A stretch of DNA of 64,000 nt from Shewanella psychrophila (GCF_002005305.1 NZ_CP014782.1:3596001-3660000); one strand, 5' to 3'; counted from the first letter of the stretch, positions 8,810-18,260 are shown. Notes: generated by a model from the sequence alone, not told the origin. Translations and numbers: made by a program.

Positions 8810-10291
8810 TTACTTATCTTCGACAATTTGCTGCATAGCTGTCATATGACCACGTAGCTCGGCACCCACTTTTTCAACACCTGTGCCACGAATGGCGGCA
8901 TTAACTTCGATTAGGCGTTGGTTATCGACACCATTGCTGCTGTCGCTTAGTCCACGGCCCAAGTAATCTGGAGACATGTTCTGTACATATTCACGTAGCA
9001 TAGGCACTGCAGCGTGATTAAACAGGTAACAACCGTATTCTGCTGTATCAGAGATAACCACGTTCATCTCATAGAGACGTTTACGAGCGATGGTGTTAGC
9101 AATAAGTGGGGTTTCGTGTAGCGACTCATAGTAAGCCGACTCTTGGATAATACCAGCAGAAACCATAGTATCGAACGCTAGCTCAACGCCAGCTTTAATC
9201 ATGGCTACTAGGAAGATGCCTTTGTCGAAGTAAGTCTGCTCATCAATATCTTCGTCGCTAACAGGGGCGTTTTCGAAAGCTGTTTCACCCGTTTCAGCGC
9301 GCCACTTCAGCAAGTTTGCATCGTCGTTAGCCCAATCGGTCATCATGGTACGAGAGAACTCACCGCCTATGATGTCATCCATGTGCTTTTCGAAAAGAGG
9401 AGCAAGAATGACCTTTAGCTCATCAGCCATCTCGAATGCTTTAATCTTAGCCGGATTAGATAGGCGATCCATCATGTTGGTAATACCACCATGCTTTAGC
9501 GCTTCAGTGGTTGTTTCCCAACCTTGCTGAATAAGTTTTGCTGCGTAACCCGGCTCTACGCCGTCGGCAACCATCTTCTCGTAACCAAGAATTGCACCTG
9601 TTTGCAGCATGCCACAAAGAATGGTCTGCTCACCCATGAGGTCAGACTTAACTTCTGCAATGAATGATGAATGTAGGACACCCGCTCGGTCGCCACCTGT
9701 TGCACTGGCATAAGCCTTAGCGATATCGAAACCTTGACCTTTAGGGTCATTCTCAGGATGAACGGCAATCAGAGTCGGAACACCAAATCCACGCTTATAC
9801 TCTTCACGTACTTCAGTACCTGGACACTTAGGTGCGACCATGATGACGGTGATATCTTCACGAACCTGCATTCCCTCTTCAACGATATTAAAACCGTGAG
9901 AATAAGACAATGTCGCGCCTTGCTTCATTAACGGCATAACGGTGTTAACGGCGTTAGTGTGCTGCTTATCAGGAGTCAGGTTAAGAACGAGATCAGCATC
10001 AGGAATAAGCTCTTCTATAGTGCCGACGCGAAAACCATTACCGGTTGCTTTTTGGTATGAAGCTCGTTTCTCTTCAATCGCCTCGGCGCGAAGTGCATAA
10101 GCGATATTCAGACCAGAGTCACGCATGTTCAAGCCCTGGTTTAGACCTTGAGCACCACAACCCAGAATGACAATATTCCAACCCTTAATGAAGTCACAGC
10201 CTTCGCTAAACTCATTACGATCCATAAAGCGGCACTGAGCCAGCTGTTCTAATTGTTGACGCAAATTCAGAGAGTTAAAATAGTTAGCCAT
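8810..10291 (-). CDS. ilvC: Ketol-acid reductoisomerase (class II, NADP)
   Basis: Carries out the Mg-dependent alkyl migration and NADPH reduction of acetolactate and acetohydroxybutyrate. The start at 10291 (MANYFNSLNLRQQLEQL) gives 493 residues, essentially the E. coli sequence and length (491); AGGTGG lies just upstream. The long class II form is shown by the duplicated C-terminal knotted domain. Visible motifs are the Rossmann GCGAQGLNQGLNMRDSG, the SHGFNIVE segment, and the metal/substrate glutamates in GEQTILCG and YFDKG regions. It is divergent from ilvY, which should activate it when acetolactate-type substrate is present. It lies directly upstream of the ilvL-ilvGMEDA unit on the same strand, giving one continuous pathway locus. 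Confidence 0.97.
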   Translation of the reverse strand: MANYFNSLNLRQQLEQLAQCRFMDRNEFSEGCDFIKGWNIVILGCGAQGLNQGLNMRDSGLNIAYALRAEAIEEKRASYQKATGNGFRVGTIEELIPDADLVLNLTPDKQHTNAVNTVMPLMKQGATLSYSHGFNIVEEGMQVREDITVIMVAPKCPGTEVREEYKRGFGVPTLIAVHPENDPKGQGFDIAKAYASATGGDRAGVLHSSFIAEVKSDLMGEQTILCGMLQTGAILGYEKMVADGVEPGYAAKLIQQGWETTTEALKHGGITNMMDRLSNPAKIKAFEMADELKVILAPLFEKHMDDIIGGEFSRTMMTDWANDDANLLKWRAETGETAFENAPVSDEDIDEQTYFDKGIFLVAMIKAGVELAFDTMVSAGIIQESAYYESLHETPLIANTIARKRLYEMNVVISDTAEYGCYLFNHAAVPMLREYVQNMSPDYLGRGLSDSSNGVDNQRLIEVNAAIRGTGVEKVGAELRGHMTAMQQIVEDK

Positions 10292-10392
10292 CTGATGTAC
10301 CACCTTCTGTATCGAATTTAGGAAAGTTGCTTCATGCGCTTCAATAAAGTGCACGAGAGCAGTGATTGAGATCACTATAGCTCATGATTTAA

Positions 10393-10439
10393 ATTGCTTA
10401 AAATGATATATTCGGGATACTACATTGCATTTATTGCAA
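10393..10439. promoter_or_regulatory. ilvY-ilvC divergent control region with LysR-type operator
   Basis: A perfect inverted repeat TTGCA-TTTAT-TGCAA lies at 10425-10439. A weaker related half, TTGCTTAAAATGAT, lies at 10394-10407. They sit between the divergent ilvC and ilvY starts. TTGC-type dyads with a T-N11-A core are usual for LysR regulators, and IlvY binds tandem operators between these two genes in E. coli; the assignment here is inferred from this position. Confidence 0.6.
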
Positions 10440-10478
10440 CACATAGTGGCTCAGTCACTAAATTCTGATGAGGTAAAT

Positions 10479-11351
10479 ATGGACATAAAAACAATCAAAC
10501 TTTACCTGCACTTATCGGAAAGTCTGCATTTTTCCAGAACGGCTCAAGCGATGCACGTCAGCCCCTCAACATTGAGCCGGGTTATGCAAAGATTAGAAGA
10601 TGAAGTCGGTGCTAAGTTATTTCAACGTGATAATCGCAGTGTTTCCTTGACCAGCGCCGGCGTTGAATACCGTCACTTCGCCGAGCAGACCTTAGATCAT
10701 TGGACCAAACTTAAGACTAAGATTGACCCTAAACAAGATTTGCTCAGGGGAAGATTAAACCTATACTGCTCGGTAACAGCGGCATATAGCCATCTTCCCG
10801 GGCTACTCGATAGCTTCAGACGGGAACACCCTCTGGTAGAAATAACTCTGACGACCGGTGATGCCGCTAACGCGCTTAGCGAAGTCAAAAATAATCGCGT
10901 CGATATCGCCATTGCCGCCCTGCCAGACCCTTTTCCCGACAACTTACACTTCGCCAAGATAGATGATATTCCCTTGGTGATAATAGCACCGACATATCGT
11001 TGCCAGGTTCAGGAGTTATTAACCGAATCTTATATTCCCTGGGACCGTCTGCCCTTTATCGTACCTGAGCATGGACCGGGGAGACGACGTACCGACAACT
11101 GGTTTAAGCAGCTCGGTCTGATTCCCAACATCTATGCCCAAGTCTCGGGACAAGAAGCAATCGCCTCTATGGTGGCTCTTGGATGCGGGGTGAGCATCAC
11201 ACCAGAGATAGTGATCAGTAACAGTCCGGTGCGGGATCGCATTCAAATCATCCCCACCCCTATAGACATTCCCCCTTTTGAGCTAGGTTGCTGTTGCAGA
11301 AATAACAAATTAGACGACCCTATCGTGGCTGCCTTCCTGAAAGTGATATAA
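10479..11351 (+). CDS. ilvY: LysR-family activator of ilvC
   Basis: DNA-binding regulator that activates ilvC in response to acetolactate or acetohydroxybutyrate and represses itself. The ATG at 10479 follows GAGG and gives 290 residues starting MDIKTIKLYLHLSESLHFSR, which aligns with IlvY; an upstream TTG at 10425 would overlap the operator. The helix-turn-helix is at about 17-40 (AMHVSPSTLSRVMQRLEDE), followed by the LysR substrate-binding domain. Identification rests on sequence resemblance and on divergence from ilvC. Confidence 0.92.
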   Translation: MDIKTIKLYLHLSESLHFSRTAQAMHVSPSTLSRVMQRLEDEVGAKLFQRDNRSVSLTSAGVEYRHFAEQTLDHWTKLKTKIDPKQDLLRGRLNLYCSVTAAYSHLPGLLDSFRREHPLVEITLTTGDAANALSEVKNNRVDIAIAALPDPFPDNLHFAKIDDIPLVIIAPTYRCQVQELLTESYIPWDRLPFIVPEHGPGRRRTDNWFKQLGLIPNIYAQVSGQEAIASMVALGCGVSITPEIVISNSPVRDRIQIIPTPIDIPPFELGCCCRNNKLDDPIVAAFLKVI

Positions 11352-11441
11352 CCAAAGCCAGAGCTATTTATCGCCTTCTGGGTAATCGGTTCCATTCACA
11401 GAGACTATACTTTGCATAATGATTAACATTAGATAAGCGTT

Positions 11442-12272
11442 ATGATAAATCGTTTCAGCTGGATCTTTTCGGTTCTGCTATTTGGCTTGCTTGTCTCCTC
11501 TCCTATGGCCGAACAAGACTATTTACAACCTAAGCTCAGATTTTGTGTGGAGTCGACTGAGTTTCCGCCTTTTAACTACTTTAAACGTGTCAAAGGCCTG
11601 AAAACTGAACCCAGTGGCTACGATGTTGACCTGCTAAGGCTGGTTTTTGAACCAGCAGGCATAGAGTACCAAGTGATAGCTCTTCCATGGCGCAGGTGCC
11701 TGAAAGAGGTATACGACGGAATAGTCGATGGGGCAATGAGTGCCTCTTTGAACCCACAAAGAAAGCGCGACTACCTTCCCTCCGCTCCTTACTATCATCT
11801 AAACCCAAGCTACTTCTACCTCAAATTCAATTACCCCGATGGATTAAAAATATCGAGTATGAGTGAACTCGAAGAAAGGGGAAAAGTCTGCGGCATTGTA
11901 GGATTCAACTACCTGAACTTTGGCTGGAGCAACTTAGATAAGCTCTATGAAATAAATGACATATCCCAGCTTCCTATTATGCTACAAAAAAATCGATGTC
12001 AATTTTTCTTAGCACGAAAAGAGACATTGGCCGGCACCTTAGCCATCAATAAAATGCATAACTTAGACAAACTGCTGAACGGGCAAGTGGTACCCGACTC
12101 ACAGCCAGAACCATTTCATATGCTAGTGTCGAAAAAATCCGCCTATGGCAATTTAATTAATCCATTATTCAATAAAAAAGTGCTTGAGTTAAGGAAGAAT
12201 GGCGATCTTGACCGTCTATTAGAATATCACCTCAATGAGCTCAGAAAAGGAGCCAAAGAAGAAAATGACTAG
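11442..12272 (+). CDS. Periplasmic solute-binding protein, family 3-like
   Basis: A 276-residue exported protein: signal peptide at about 1-23 (MINRFSWIFSVLLFGLLVSSPMA), then a domain of the type that binds amino acids in ABC systems (LRFCVESTEFPPFNYF near the start, SGYDVDLLRLVFEPAGIEY, and a DGAMSASLNPQRKRDYL segment). No permease or ATPase gene is adjacent; the next gene encodes a membrane diguanylate cyclase 130 bases downstream on the same strand. In such settings orphan binding proteins may act as sensors, but this is inference. Ligand unknown. Confidence 0.75.
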   Translation: MINRFSWIFSVLLFGLLVSSPMAEQDYLQPKLRFCVESTEFPPFNYFKRVKGLKTEPSGYDVDLLRLVFEPAGIEYQVIALPWRRCLKEVYDGIVDGAMSASLNPQRKRDYLPSAPYYHLNPSYFYLKFNYPDGLKISSMSELEERGKVCGIVGFNYLNFGWSNLDKLYEINDISQLPIMLQKNRCQFFLARKETLAGTLAINKMHNLDKLLNGQVVPDSQPEPFHMLVSKKSAYGNLINPLFNKKVLELRKNGDLDRLLEYHLNELRKGAKEEND

Positions 12273-12404
12273 CAGTAATGTCAGCCATTATCATGAGCCG
12301 ATTTCACATCTCTCTCACCTAGAATAAGTTCATCTATACTTAAGCCAGATAAAATACGTCTACAAAAAACCTGCTTAATTTATTGGAACTATCTAAAAAT
12401 CACT

Positions 12405-13208
12405 ATGGATACTCTTGCGATTGTCTTAGTAATAGTTGGGTTGTTAGGGCTGATTGCCTCTCTGGTTCCTACTCACCAGGTCTGCAATATCCCCGATCAT
12501 CAACATAATGGCTGGCTAGTCTTGCTCAGCATGATCTTTATGTTTATTTTCGGCTACCTAGGATTTTTATGGACTCTATTTACACATAAAGCCGATACCT
12601 TAGATTTAATCATAGCCATCATCTTCTGTGGTGGCGGTGGCTTCGTCTGGCTCGTGACTAAGATGAGTCGGGAGACCATCTTTAAACTAAAAAAAACCAT
12701 CAAAGAAAAACATTATCAGGCTCACCACGACCAATTGACAGGCCTGCCTAATCGCAATCAATTCTATGAGGAGATTGATAAGCTGATTGCCACAAAAGAT
12801 CAGGTATTTAGCTGTCTAATGATGGATCTCGATGATTTTAAAATGATTAATGATACATTCGGTCATGCAGAAGGTGACCACGTACTCCAGGTCGTTGCTG
12901 ACAGAATAATTAAGGTGATCCCACAAGATGGCATTTCCGCGAGACTCGGTGGAGATGAACTTACCGTAGTACTGCCATGTACCTTAGCCGAGGATGCAGT
13001 CTCAACCGCTCGGGCGATCCAAAACGAGTTACTAAAAGAGATCAGTTGCGAAAACCATTCTCTCATCATAGGCGTCAGCATAGGAATTGCTCAATACCCA
13101 AAAGATGGCGATAGCAGAAAAAGCATCATGAAGAGCGCCGATACCGCCATGTATCACGCTAAGAAAAACGATGAGCATTATCAGATATATCAAACTCATC
13201 TTGTTTAA
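12405..13208 (+). CDS. Membrane diguanylate cyclase (GGDEL variant)
   Basis: A 267-residue inner-membrane protein with three predicted membrane helices (about 3-20, 37-58, 67-86) followed by a GGDEF domain (about 107-262), expected to make c-di-GMP from GTP. The domain opening HDQLTGLPNRNQFYEEID and the metal-site DLDDFKMINDTFGHAEGD are canonical. The signature loop reads LGGDEL (181-186), with Leu in place of the last Phe, and the RxxD inhibitory site expected just upstream is absent (PQDG). It may therefore be active but free of product inhibition, or altered in activity. No sensor domain other than the membrane part is seen. Confidence 0.88.
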   Translation: MDTLAIVLVIVGLLGLIASLVPTHQVCNIPDHQHNGWLVLLSMIFMFIFGYLGFLWTLFTHKADTLDLIIAIIFCGGGGFVWLVTKMSRETIFKLKKTIKEKHYQAHHDQLTGLPNRNQFYEEIDKLIATKDQVFSCLMMDLDDFKMINDTFGHAEGDHVLQVVADRIIKVIPQDGISARLGGDELTVVLPCTLAEDAVSTARAIQNELLKEISCENHSLIIGVSIGIAQYPKDGDSRKSIMKSADTAMYHAKKNDEHYQIYQTHLV

Positions 13209-13323
13209 AACTAGGAGAAAGTTGCTAGCCAAGAGGTAAAATAAGAGAAAACAACAGCCACGAACTGAATACGATAATTTATTTCATGGCTGAAGGTATA
13301 TTTCTAGGGGAGCTAAATACAGC

Positions 13324-14157
13324 TCAACAATCGGACTCGAAGATAGTTTGTTCCATGGTTTCTGCCGGGCACATAGACTCGGGTTTACCCACCATCTTAG
13401 CTGGCACACCGACCACAGTCGTATGGCTGGCCACATCGGTCAATACAACTGAACCTGCGCCAATTTTGGCGCCTTCGCCAACCTCGATATTACCCAATAC
13501 TTTAGCTCCTGCGCCTATCATCACACCGGCACGGATCTTAGGATGACGATCTCCCTGCTGATTACCCGTACCGCCTAGAGTCACACCTTGGAGCAGAGAC
13601 ACATTATTTTCGATAACCGCAGTTTCACCTATAACAATACCCGTAGCATGGTCGAACATGATACCCGTGCCCATCTTACACGCCGGATGAATATCGACAC
13701 CGAACACTTCCGAATTGCGGCTCTGAATGAATTGCGCTAACTCAGTACGCCCTTGATTCCAAAGACAGTTGGCTAAACGATGCACCTGAATCGCCTGAAA
13801 TCCCTTGAGATTCAAGATGACGGTCAGGTAGCTCACGATCGCCGGGTCTCGCTCTTTCACCGCCTTAATATCTGTGGCCACATTGGTCAGCATCTGATCG
13901 CAATGAATAAAGGCTTTATCGAACAGCTCACGAAAAGTAAAAGGAGACACGACTCCATCTGAGAGTTTATTGGCCACAATAAAGCTGAGCGCCGACCCCA
14001 AACATTCATGATTGAGTATCGATGAATAAACATGACTGGCAAGCAAAGGCTCCTTACGAACCAAGGCTTCGGCTTCGACCCTAAGCTGTTCCCAAACTTC
14101 ATAACGCATATGACGTAAACTCTTTAATAATGAACGAAGAAGATTTAAAAAAGACAT
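13324..14157 (-). CDS. cysE: Serine O-acetyltransferase
   Basis: Makes O-acetylserine from serine and acetyl-CoA, the entry to cysteine synthesis; cytosolic, usually a hexamer inhibited by cysteine. The N-terminal helical domain (LGSALSFIVANKL, AVKERDPA) precedes a left-handed beta-helix of hexapeptide repeats (about 150-250). Active-site motifs are clear: DIHPACKMGTGIMFDHATG with the catalytic Asp and His pair, and TLGGTG. The C-terminus reaches Cys277. The start is uncertain: ATG 14157 gives 277 residues without a visible ribosome site, while ATG 14109 (MRYEVWEQL) gives 261 and aligns better with the E. coli N-terminus. Convergent with the diguanylate cyclase. Confidence 0.95.
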   Translation of the reverse strand: MSFLNLLRSLLKSLRHMRYEVWEQLRVEAEALVRKEPLLASHVYSSILNHECLGSALSFIVANKLSDGVVSPFTFRELFDKAFIHCDQMLTNVATDIKAVKERDPAIVSYLTVILNLKGFQAIQVHRLANCLWNQGRTELAQFIQSRNSEVFGVDIHPACKMGTGIMFDHATGIVIGETAVIENNVSLLQGVTLGGTGNQQGDRHPKIRAGVMIGAGAKVLGNIEVGEGAKIGAGSVVLTDVASHTTVVGVPAKMVGKPESMCPAETMEQTIFESDC

Positions 14158-14324
14158 ATCTGTAAAAAATGCAGAAGTGTAAAGTCTAACCTAATCTGTG
14201 AAGAATACATCAAGCTATAAGAGTAAATAGCTATATGGCATAACAAACTGAAACCACCAGTTTAAGACATTCGACTTTAGCCAACCTATTGGCTTAAACA
14301 TGAACTGATGGGTAAGTTAATGAA

Positions 14325-15029
14325 TTAGTCGATAAACCTCTGCACTAAACCCGAAAAAACAGCTTTAGCATCTTGGCTAATAACATCGCCGTGAGTGACG
14401 ACTATTTTGTCGAAATCCCAAGCCTTGATATTAGTAATAAATAGAGAAAATGCAGGTTTGTCCTTGATGGTAAAGCCCATTTTTAGAGGAGGGGCAACAC
14501 ATTGGTCCTTGAAACCAAGAGGCCTAAATACACACTTAGTCATCAAGCCAGCGAACCCCGATGGGCAGGCATCGCTATGATTTTGAATAAGATCTGTCAC
14601 CAAGAGTGACTTTGACTTCTTGTGGAGAAACACTGATTCGTTAAAGAAATTTACGCCAGGCATGTATAGCCTTTCAAAGTCATCACTCCAGATATTATCG
14701 AAATGCTCATCGAGCACATGATAGTTTTCGATAGATATTTTTTTCGGTATGCCGCCACTCACATACATTTTTGCTTCTGGATAAGCACTTTTCCAATCAT
14801 TTAACCAAATATTGTGGCCATTACTCGGGCCAACCAGATATCTGACTTGCCCTAGCTGCTTGATAGCCGCCTGTAATTCCGTGCTTAGTTGAGTGGGCGT
14901 ATGTAGCCATAATCCACCACAGGCTAATTTAATCACTGTCATGCGTAGCCTCAACTGAGTCCCTCCCAGCGGCATAGTATCTTCGTGAGCCCAGATATCT
15001 TCACCCAGCTGCTCTAATGCTAACGTCAT
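14325..15029 (-). CDS. DUF4336 protein (metallo-hydrolase-like fold)
   Basis: A 234-residue cytosolic protein of the DUF4336 family, which looks like a distant metallo-beta-lactamase-fold group. Features are VIKLACGGLWLHTPTQLS, VRYLVGPSNGHNIWLNDW and a late IVVTHGDVI. The usual HxHxDH zinc motif is not present; a single VGPSNGHN stands at the equivalent position, so hydrolase activity cannot be assumed. It lies alone between cysE and a group of membrane proteins. Biological role unknown. Confidence 0.7.
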   Translation of the reverse strand: MTLALEQLGEDIWAHEDTMPLGGTQLRLRMTVIKLACGGLWLHTPTQLSTELQAAIKQLGQVRYLVGPSNGHNIWLNDWKSAYPEAKMYVSGGIPKKISIENYHVLDEHFDNIWSDDFERLYMPGVNFFNESVFLHKKSKSLLVTDLIQNHSDACPSGFAGLMTKCVFRPLGFKDQCVAPPLKMGFTIKDKPAFSLFITNIKAWDFDKIVVTHGDVISQDAKAVFSGLVQRFID

Positions 15030-15134
15030 ATGTATTTCCTATTTAGTCTTGGCGTAAATTCATGTGGTGAAATAGCTAACCTACCTAGGGAAGCTAATAA
15101 AGGATAGAAGCAAATCGTAAAAATTTATGCCTCT

Positions 15135-15605
15135 TCATTGATGCATACCCAAGTTAACCTGAACCTGAAAATCATCGGAATCGCAAGCGGTCTCATTATT
15201 TTGACACTGGCTCACTGACGCATCTTTAGCACAGATAATTTCGGAATATTCTTGGATATAGTCGACTAATACTTGAGCATCAGATACATGCATATCGATA
15301 TCCTTTACTCGTCCAGAAAGTTGGCCCAGCCCGCCAAAATAGATCTGAGGCCGAATAAAGCTCAACTTTATGTTGCTACTCTCACCGTAGCCGAAATGCA
15401 GTTCTTCCTTGTCATCCTTTCTTAGATAGCAGCCCAAGTCCACACTTTTTATATCCTCAATTCTTATGGATATAAAACCCCAGACACTATTATTTATAAT
15501 CAAGTTGTCTTGATGTCTATAGATGGAGAAATGGCGGGAGATCCTGTAATTGGCAACAAGCATAATGACACCATAGCCGGTAATACTCGCCACGATAATG
15601 GCCAC
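15135..15605 (-). CDS. Unrecognised membrane-anchored protein
   Basis: Not recognised. A 156-residue product with one N-terminal membrane helix (about 1-20) and a soluble part rich in short strands (NLIINNSVWGFISIRIEDIKS), which loosely resembles bacterial PH-like domains. The start is a GTG at 15605, 4 bases past the TGA of the upstream gene (15610-16272) and behind GAGTGAG, so the two are very probably co-translated. The C-terminal end is acidic and Cys/Asn-rich. Confidence 0.6.
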   Translation of the reverse strand: MAIIVASITGYGVIMLVANYRISRHFSIYRHQDNLIINNSVWGFISIRIEDIKSVDLGCYLRKDDKEELHFGYGESSNIKLSFIRPQIYFGGLGQLSGRVKDIDMHVSDAQVLVDYIQEYSEIICAKDASVSQCQNNETACDSDDFQVQVNLGMHQ

Positions 15606-15609
15606 TAGC

Positions 15610-16272
15610 TCACTCTAGGGGGGAAATAACCACATAAGCCAAAGCGGCCATAACAAGAGTTCCCAGAGTCATCATCAACCAATGCCAACCGGCAGCCGAA
15701 CGTAATTTGAGATTAGTGATGGCGCTGACATGTTTACGTGATAAATAAGGAATGGTGTAGTACCAACTTGCAGGCTCCGATGCCAAGACTAATGCCAGAG
15801 CACGCTTCTTATCGTCTTCCTCTTGAAAGGTATCTAAGATATGTACTCTTGGATCACCGGATAAATTACGCGCTAGCCACAGCGCCTTGACGATACTCAC
15901 CATCAGAAATAGCTCTATAGCCAGCAATATGGCGATAATCGGGTAACGTAGCCAGGCGATAAACTCAAAATAATTGGCTATTTCAGCCGGAAAACTAAAC
16001 CTTGCCATCAGACTACTCAAGTTGATTATAACTAGCATCTTCCACAGTTTCTGCCCACCCACCTTGATGATGCAATACCAATAGATGACAGGGAGTATGA
16101 CAAAATAGAGAGTCGAGAAGGCCAATACATATAGATGGCTATTTTCTCCATCAAGGTTTTCGGGAAGCAGCTGAAAACTCAATGTATAACTGATGATTGC
16201 ACTGACAAGAAAAATCAGCCTAAACTTGATGCTACGTTCATAGAGCCCCCAACACACAAATGCTATCAGCAT
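15610..16272 (-). CDS. Unrecognised polytopic membrane protein
   Basis: Not recognised. A 220-residue protein with about six hydrophobic segments, including LIAFVCWGLYE at the start, LIFLVSAIISYTLSF, TLYFVILPVIYWYCII and LMMTLGTLVMAALAYVVISP at the end. The segment DTFQEEDDKKRALALVLASE is a charged cytoplasmic loop. No ribosome site is obvious at the ATG 16272. It is closely coupled to the following small membrane gene (4-base gap) and follows another unknown membrane gene on the same strand, so the three may be one unit. Confidence 0.6.
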   Translation of the reverse strand: MLIAFVCWGLYERSIKFRLIFLVSAIISYTLSFQLLPENLDGENSHLYVLAFSTLYFVILPVIYWYCIIKVGGQKLWKMLVIINLSSLMARFSFPAEIANYFEFIAWLRYPIIAILLAIELFLMVSIVKALWLARNLSGDPRVHILDTFQEEDDKKRALALVLASEPASWYYTIPYLSRKHVSAITNLKLRSAAGWHWLMMTLGTLVMAALAYVVISPLE

Positions 16273-16410
16273 GTTACATGATATCTGTTTATCGGGTCGC
16301 GATTAATAGGAAAAGATACGCCATGGAGACATTTAAATGGAGGAAATGACACATTCATTCAGCGAAAACAACACTATCAAATACGCTGAATTAGGTTTGA
16401 GTAGCTGGAG

Positions 16411-16968
16411 CTAGATCCTGCTGGCAACCGACATATTACCTGCGGTTTTAAGTCGCTCAATCTTAATGATACAGGGTGCCTTAAGTTTGTAAGTCTGTTG
16501 CTTAAACTCATAATTACTCTCGAACCAATGAATGTAGAGGCGTAGATTTACATTATCATTGAAGTGATTATCGCTATAAAAATCACGATAACAGCGAGAA
16601 TTTGGCAGGTAGCCAGAGTGATAAAGCTTTATGGTTCTGTCATCCAGATTGATCTCACGATAGTCAATGCCATGCTTAGCCATGTAGGGAAAGTGATACT
16701 CTCCATAACGAAACTCACCATCGATAATCTCTATTGCCTTGCCTTGAGACAATAAACTATCTAACTGCATGGCATTCAGCCGGCTATGGGCACATAGACT
16801 CGCCATCCCGGCACTCGCCAGAATAACCAAACTCCAGGACATAAATCCCTGTCGCTTGAAATGCGTCAAGATCAACCAAAAAATGATAAGCGCTGCGACA
16901 CCGGCAGCCAAAATAAGCTCGAAGAATTGCCAATCTCCCGCTTCGAAAGCCGTATCAGAATAGGCCAT
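16411..16968 (-). CDS. Unrecognised membrane protein
   Basis: Not recognised. The ATG at 16968 (MAYSDTAFEAGDWQFFELIL) follows a GGAGGG site at good spacing and gives 185 residues; further ATGs at 16998 and 16980 are in frame but less well placed. Two membrane helices (about 17-36 and 44-60) precede a soluble domain of about 120 residues, probably periplasmic, with two cysteines (in NSRCYRDF and KAPCIIKI) that could pair. First gene of a three-gene group of unknown membrane proteins. Confidence 0.6.
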   Translation of the reverse strand: MAYSDTAFEAGDWQFFELILAAGVAALIIFWLILTHFKRQGFMSWSLVILASAGMASLCAHSRLNAMQLDSLLSQGKAIEIIDGEFRYGEYHFPYMAKHGIDYREINLDDRTIKLYHSGYLPNSRCYRDFYSDNHFNDNVNLRLYIHWFESNYEFKQQTYKLKAPCIIKIERLKTAGNMSVASRI

Positions 16969-17240
16969 GATTCCCTCCATATAAATAACTAAATCCATTT
17001 ACTTTTTGCATTAAAACTCACTCTCATCACGAGGGAGAGAACAAATAATAACCTGATACTGTAGTGAAATACCAAACTAATCACTGCAAACGAGATATAA
17101 GTCTAAATTCAACTGTAATATAGAGTTAAGACATCTAATAAAATTACACATAGGGACATGCCGCACAGTTTATGTGTTGGGGTACAAGGAGTACCAAGTT
17201 AAGTATAGATAAAGGAGAGAAAAAGAGTGTGGGAAACGAG
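16969..17240. other. Intergenic region, nothing recognised
   Basis: Gap between the unknown membrane gene and the ubiA terminator. It must hold the promoter for the three-gene membrane group; no convincing promoter, repeat or RNA gene was seen. Confidence 0.4.
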
Positions 17241-17274
17241 GAAAAATAGACATTGAGCCACTGGGCTCAATGTC
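17241..17274 (-). terminator. Terminator of ubiA
   Basis: An 11-base perfect stem (GACATTGAGCC at 17249-17259, GGCTCAATGTC at 17264-17274) with a 4-base loop, followed on the minus strand by TATTTTTC. It lies just after the ubiA stop. Confidence 0.85.
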
Positions 17275-17284
17275 ATGTTAAACA

Positions 17285-18151
17285 CTAAATCAGGTAATCG
17301 ACACCTAAGGCAACAAACAGGGCTAAACCTGCCCAATTATTATTAAGAAACGCCTTAAAGCAGGGAGCACGCTCCCTAGCGTAAATAAGCTTCTGTTGAT
17401 AGAGGCTAAAGCCAACAAAAGTGATCACACCTAAACCATATACTAGGCCACGGTCTGCCGCCCAACCCGCTGTAATAAAGCAGGCTAATGCAGCGAGCTG
17501 AAACAAGCCAATAATCTGCCTATCATACTTACCAAACAAGATAGCCGTGGACTTGATACCAACTTTCAAGTCATCGTCGCGATCCACCATGGCGTACATG
17601 GTGTCGTAAGCTACAGTCCAGCACCAATTGGCGGCAAACAACCACCATGCCTCGGCGGGAACATTCCCTGTCTGCGCCGCGTAGGCCATAGGAATAGACC
17701 AACTCCATACCACACCGAGAAACATCTGCGGCATGTTGGTAAAGCGCTTAGTAAAGGGGTAGATAATAGTCAGTATGATACCAACAACGGACAATTGAAC
17801 TACCAATGGATTCAGCATCAAGACTAAGGCGAAGGCAAACAGTCCCATTACAGCAAACAACAGAAGCGCCTCTTTGCTGGAGATCTCACCACTAGCCAAT
17901 GGTCGAGACTTAGTCCTGTCTACATGGGAATCGAGTTCCCGATCGGCGTAATCATTAATGATACAGCCACAGGCCCGCATCACTACTACACCTATGATAA
18001 AGATCACCAATACTTTGAGATCCGGCATCCCATCTGCCGCTAATATCAATGCCATCAAACATGGCCACAACAGCAACAAGGTCCCTATGGGCCTATCCAT
18101 TCGGGCAAGGCGCATATATACGTCTAACTTACCCTTTAAAATACTCAACAT
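17285..18151 (-). CDS. ubiA: 4-hydroxybenzoate polyprenyltransferase
   Basis: Integral membrane prenyltransferase that attaches the polyprenyl tail to 4-hydroxybenzoate in ubiquinone synthesis. It is 288 residues, a normal length, with about eight or nine membrane helices. The two Mg-diphosphate motifs are present: NDYADRELDSHVDRTKSRPL (first Asp-rich motif) and YAMVDRDDDLKVGIKSTA (second). No ubiC is adjacent; it is followed by its own terminator, and uvrD is the next gene upstream on the same strand after a gap of about 110 bases. Confidence 0.96.
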   Translation of the reverse strand: MLSILKGKLDVYMRLARMDRPIGTLLLLWPCLMALILAADGMPDLKVLVIFIIGVVVMRACGCIINDYADRELDSHVDRTKSRPLASGEISSKEALLLFAVMGLFAFALVLMLNPLVVQLSVVGIILTIIYPFTKRFTNMPQMFLGVVWSWSIPMAYAAQTGNVPAEAWWLFAANWCWTVAYDTMYAMVDRDDDLKVGIKSTAILFGKYDRQIIGLFQLAALACFITAGWAADRGLVYGLGVITFVGFSLYQQKLIYARERAPCFKAFLNNNWAGLALFVALGVDYLI

Positions 18152-18260
18152 TCAGGCTCTCCCAAAACCGCTCAGGCGCTTAATTTAACGATCTTAATCT
18201 AACGTTATTAACAAATAGAATTGGCATTATCATCGACAAGTTCAAGGATTCAACCGTTTT

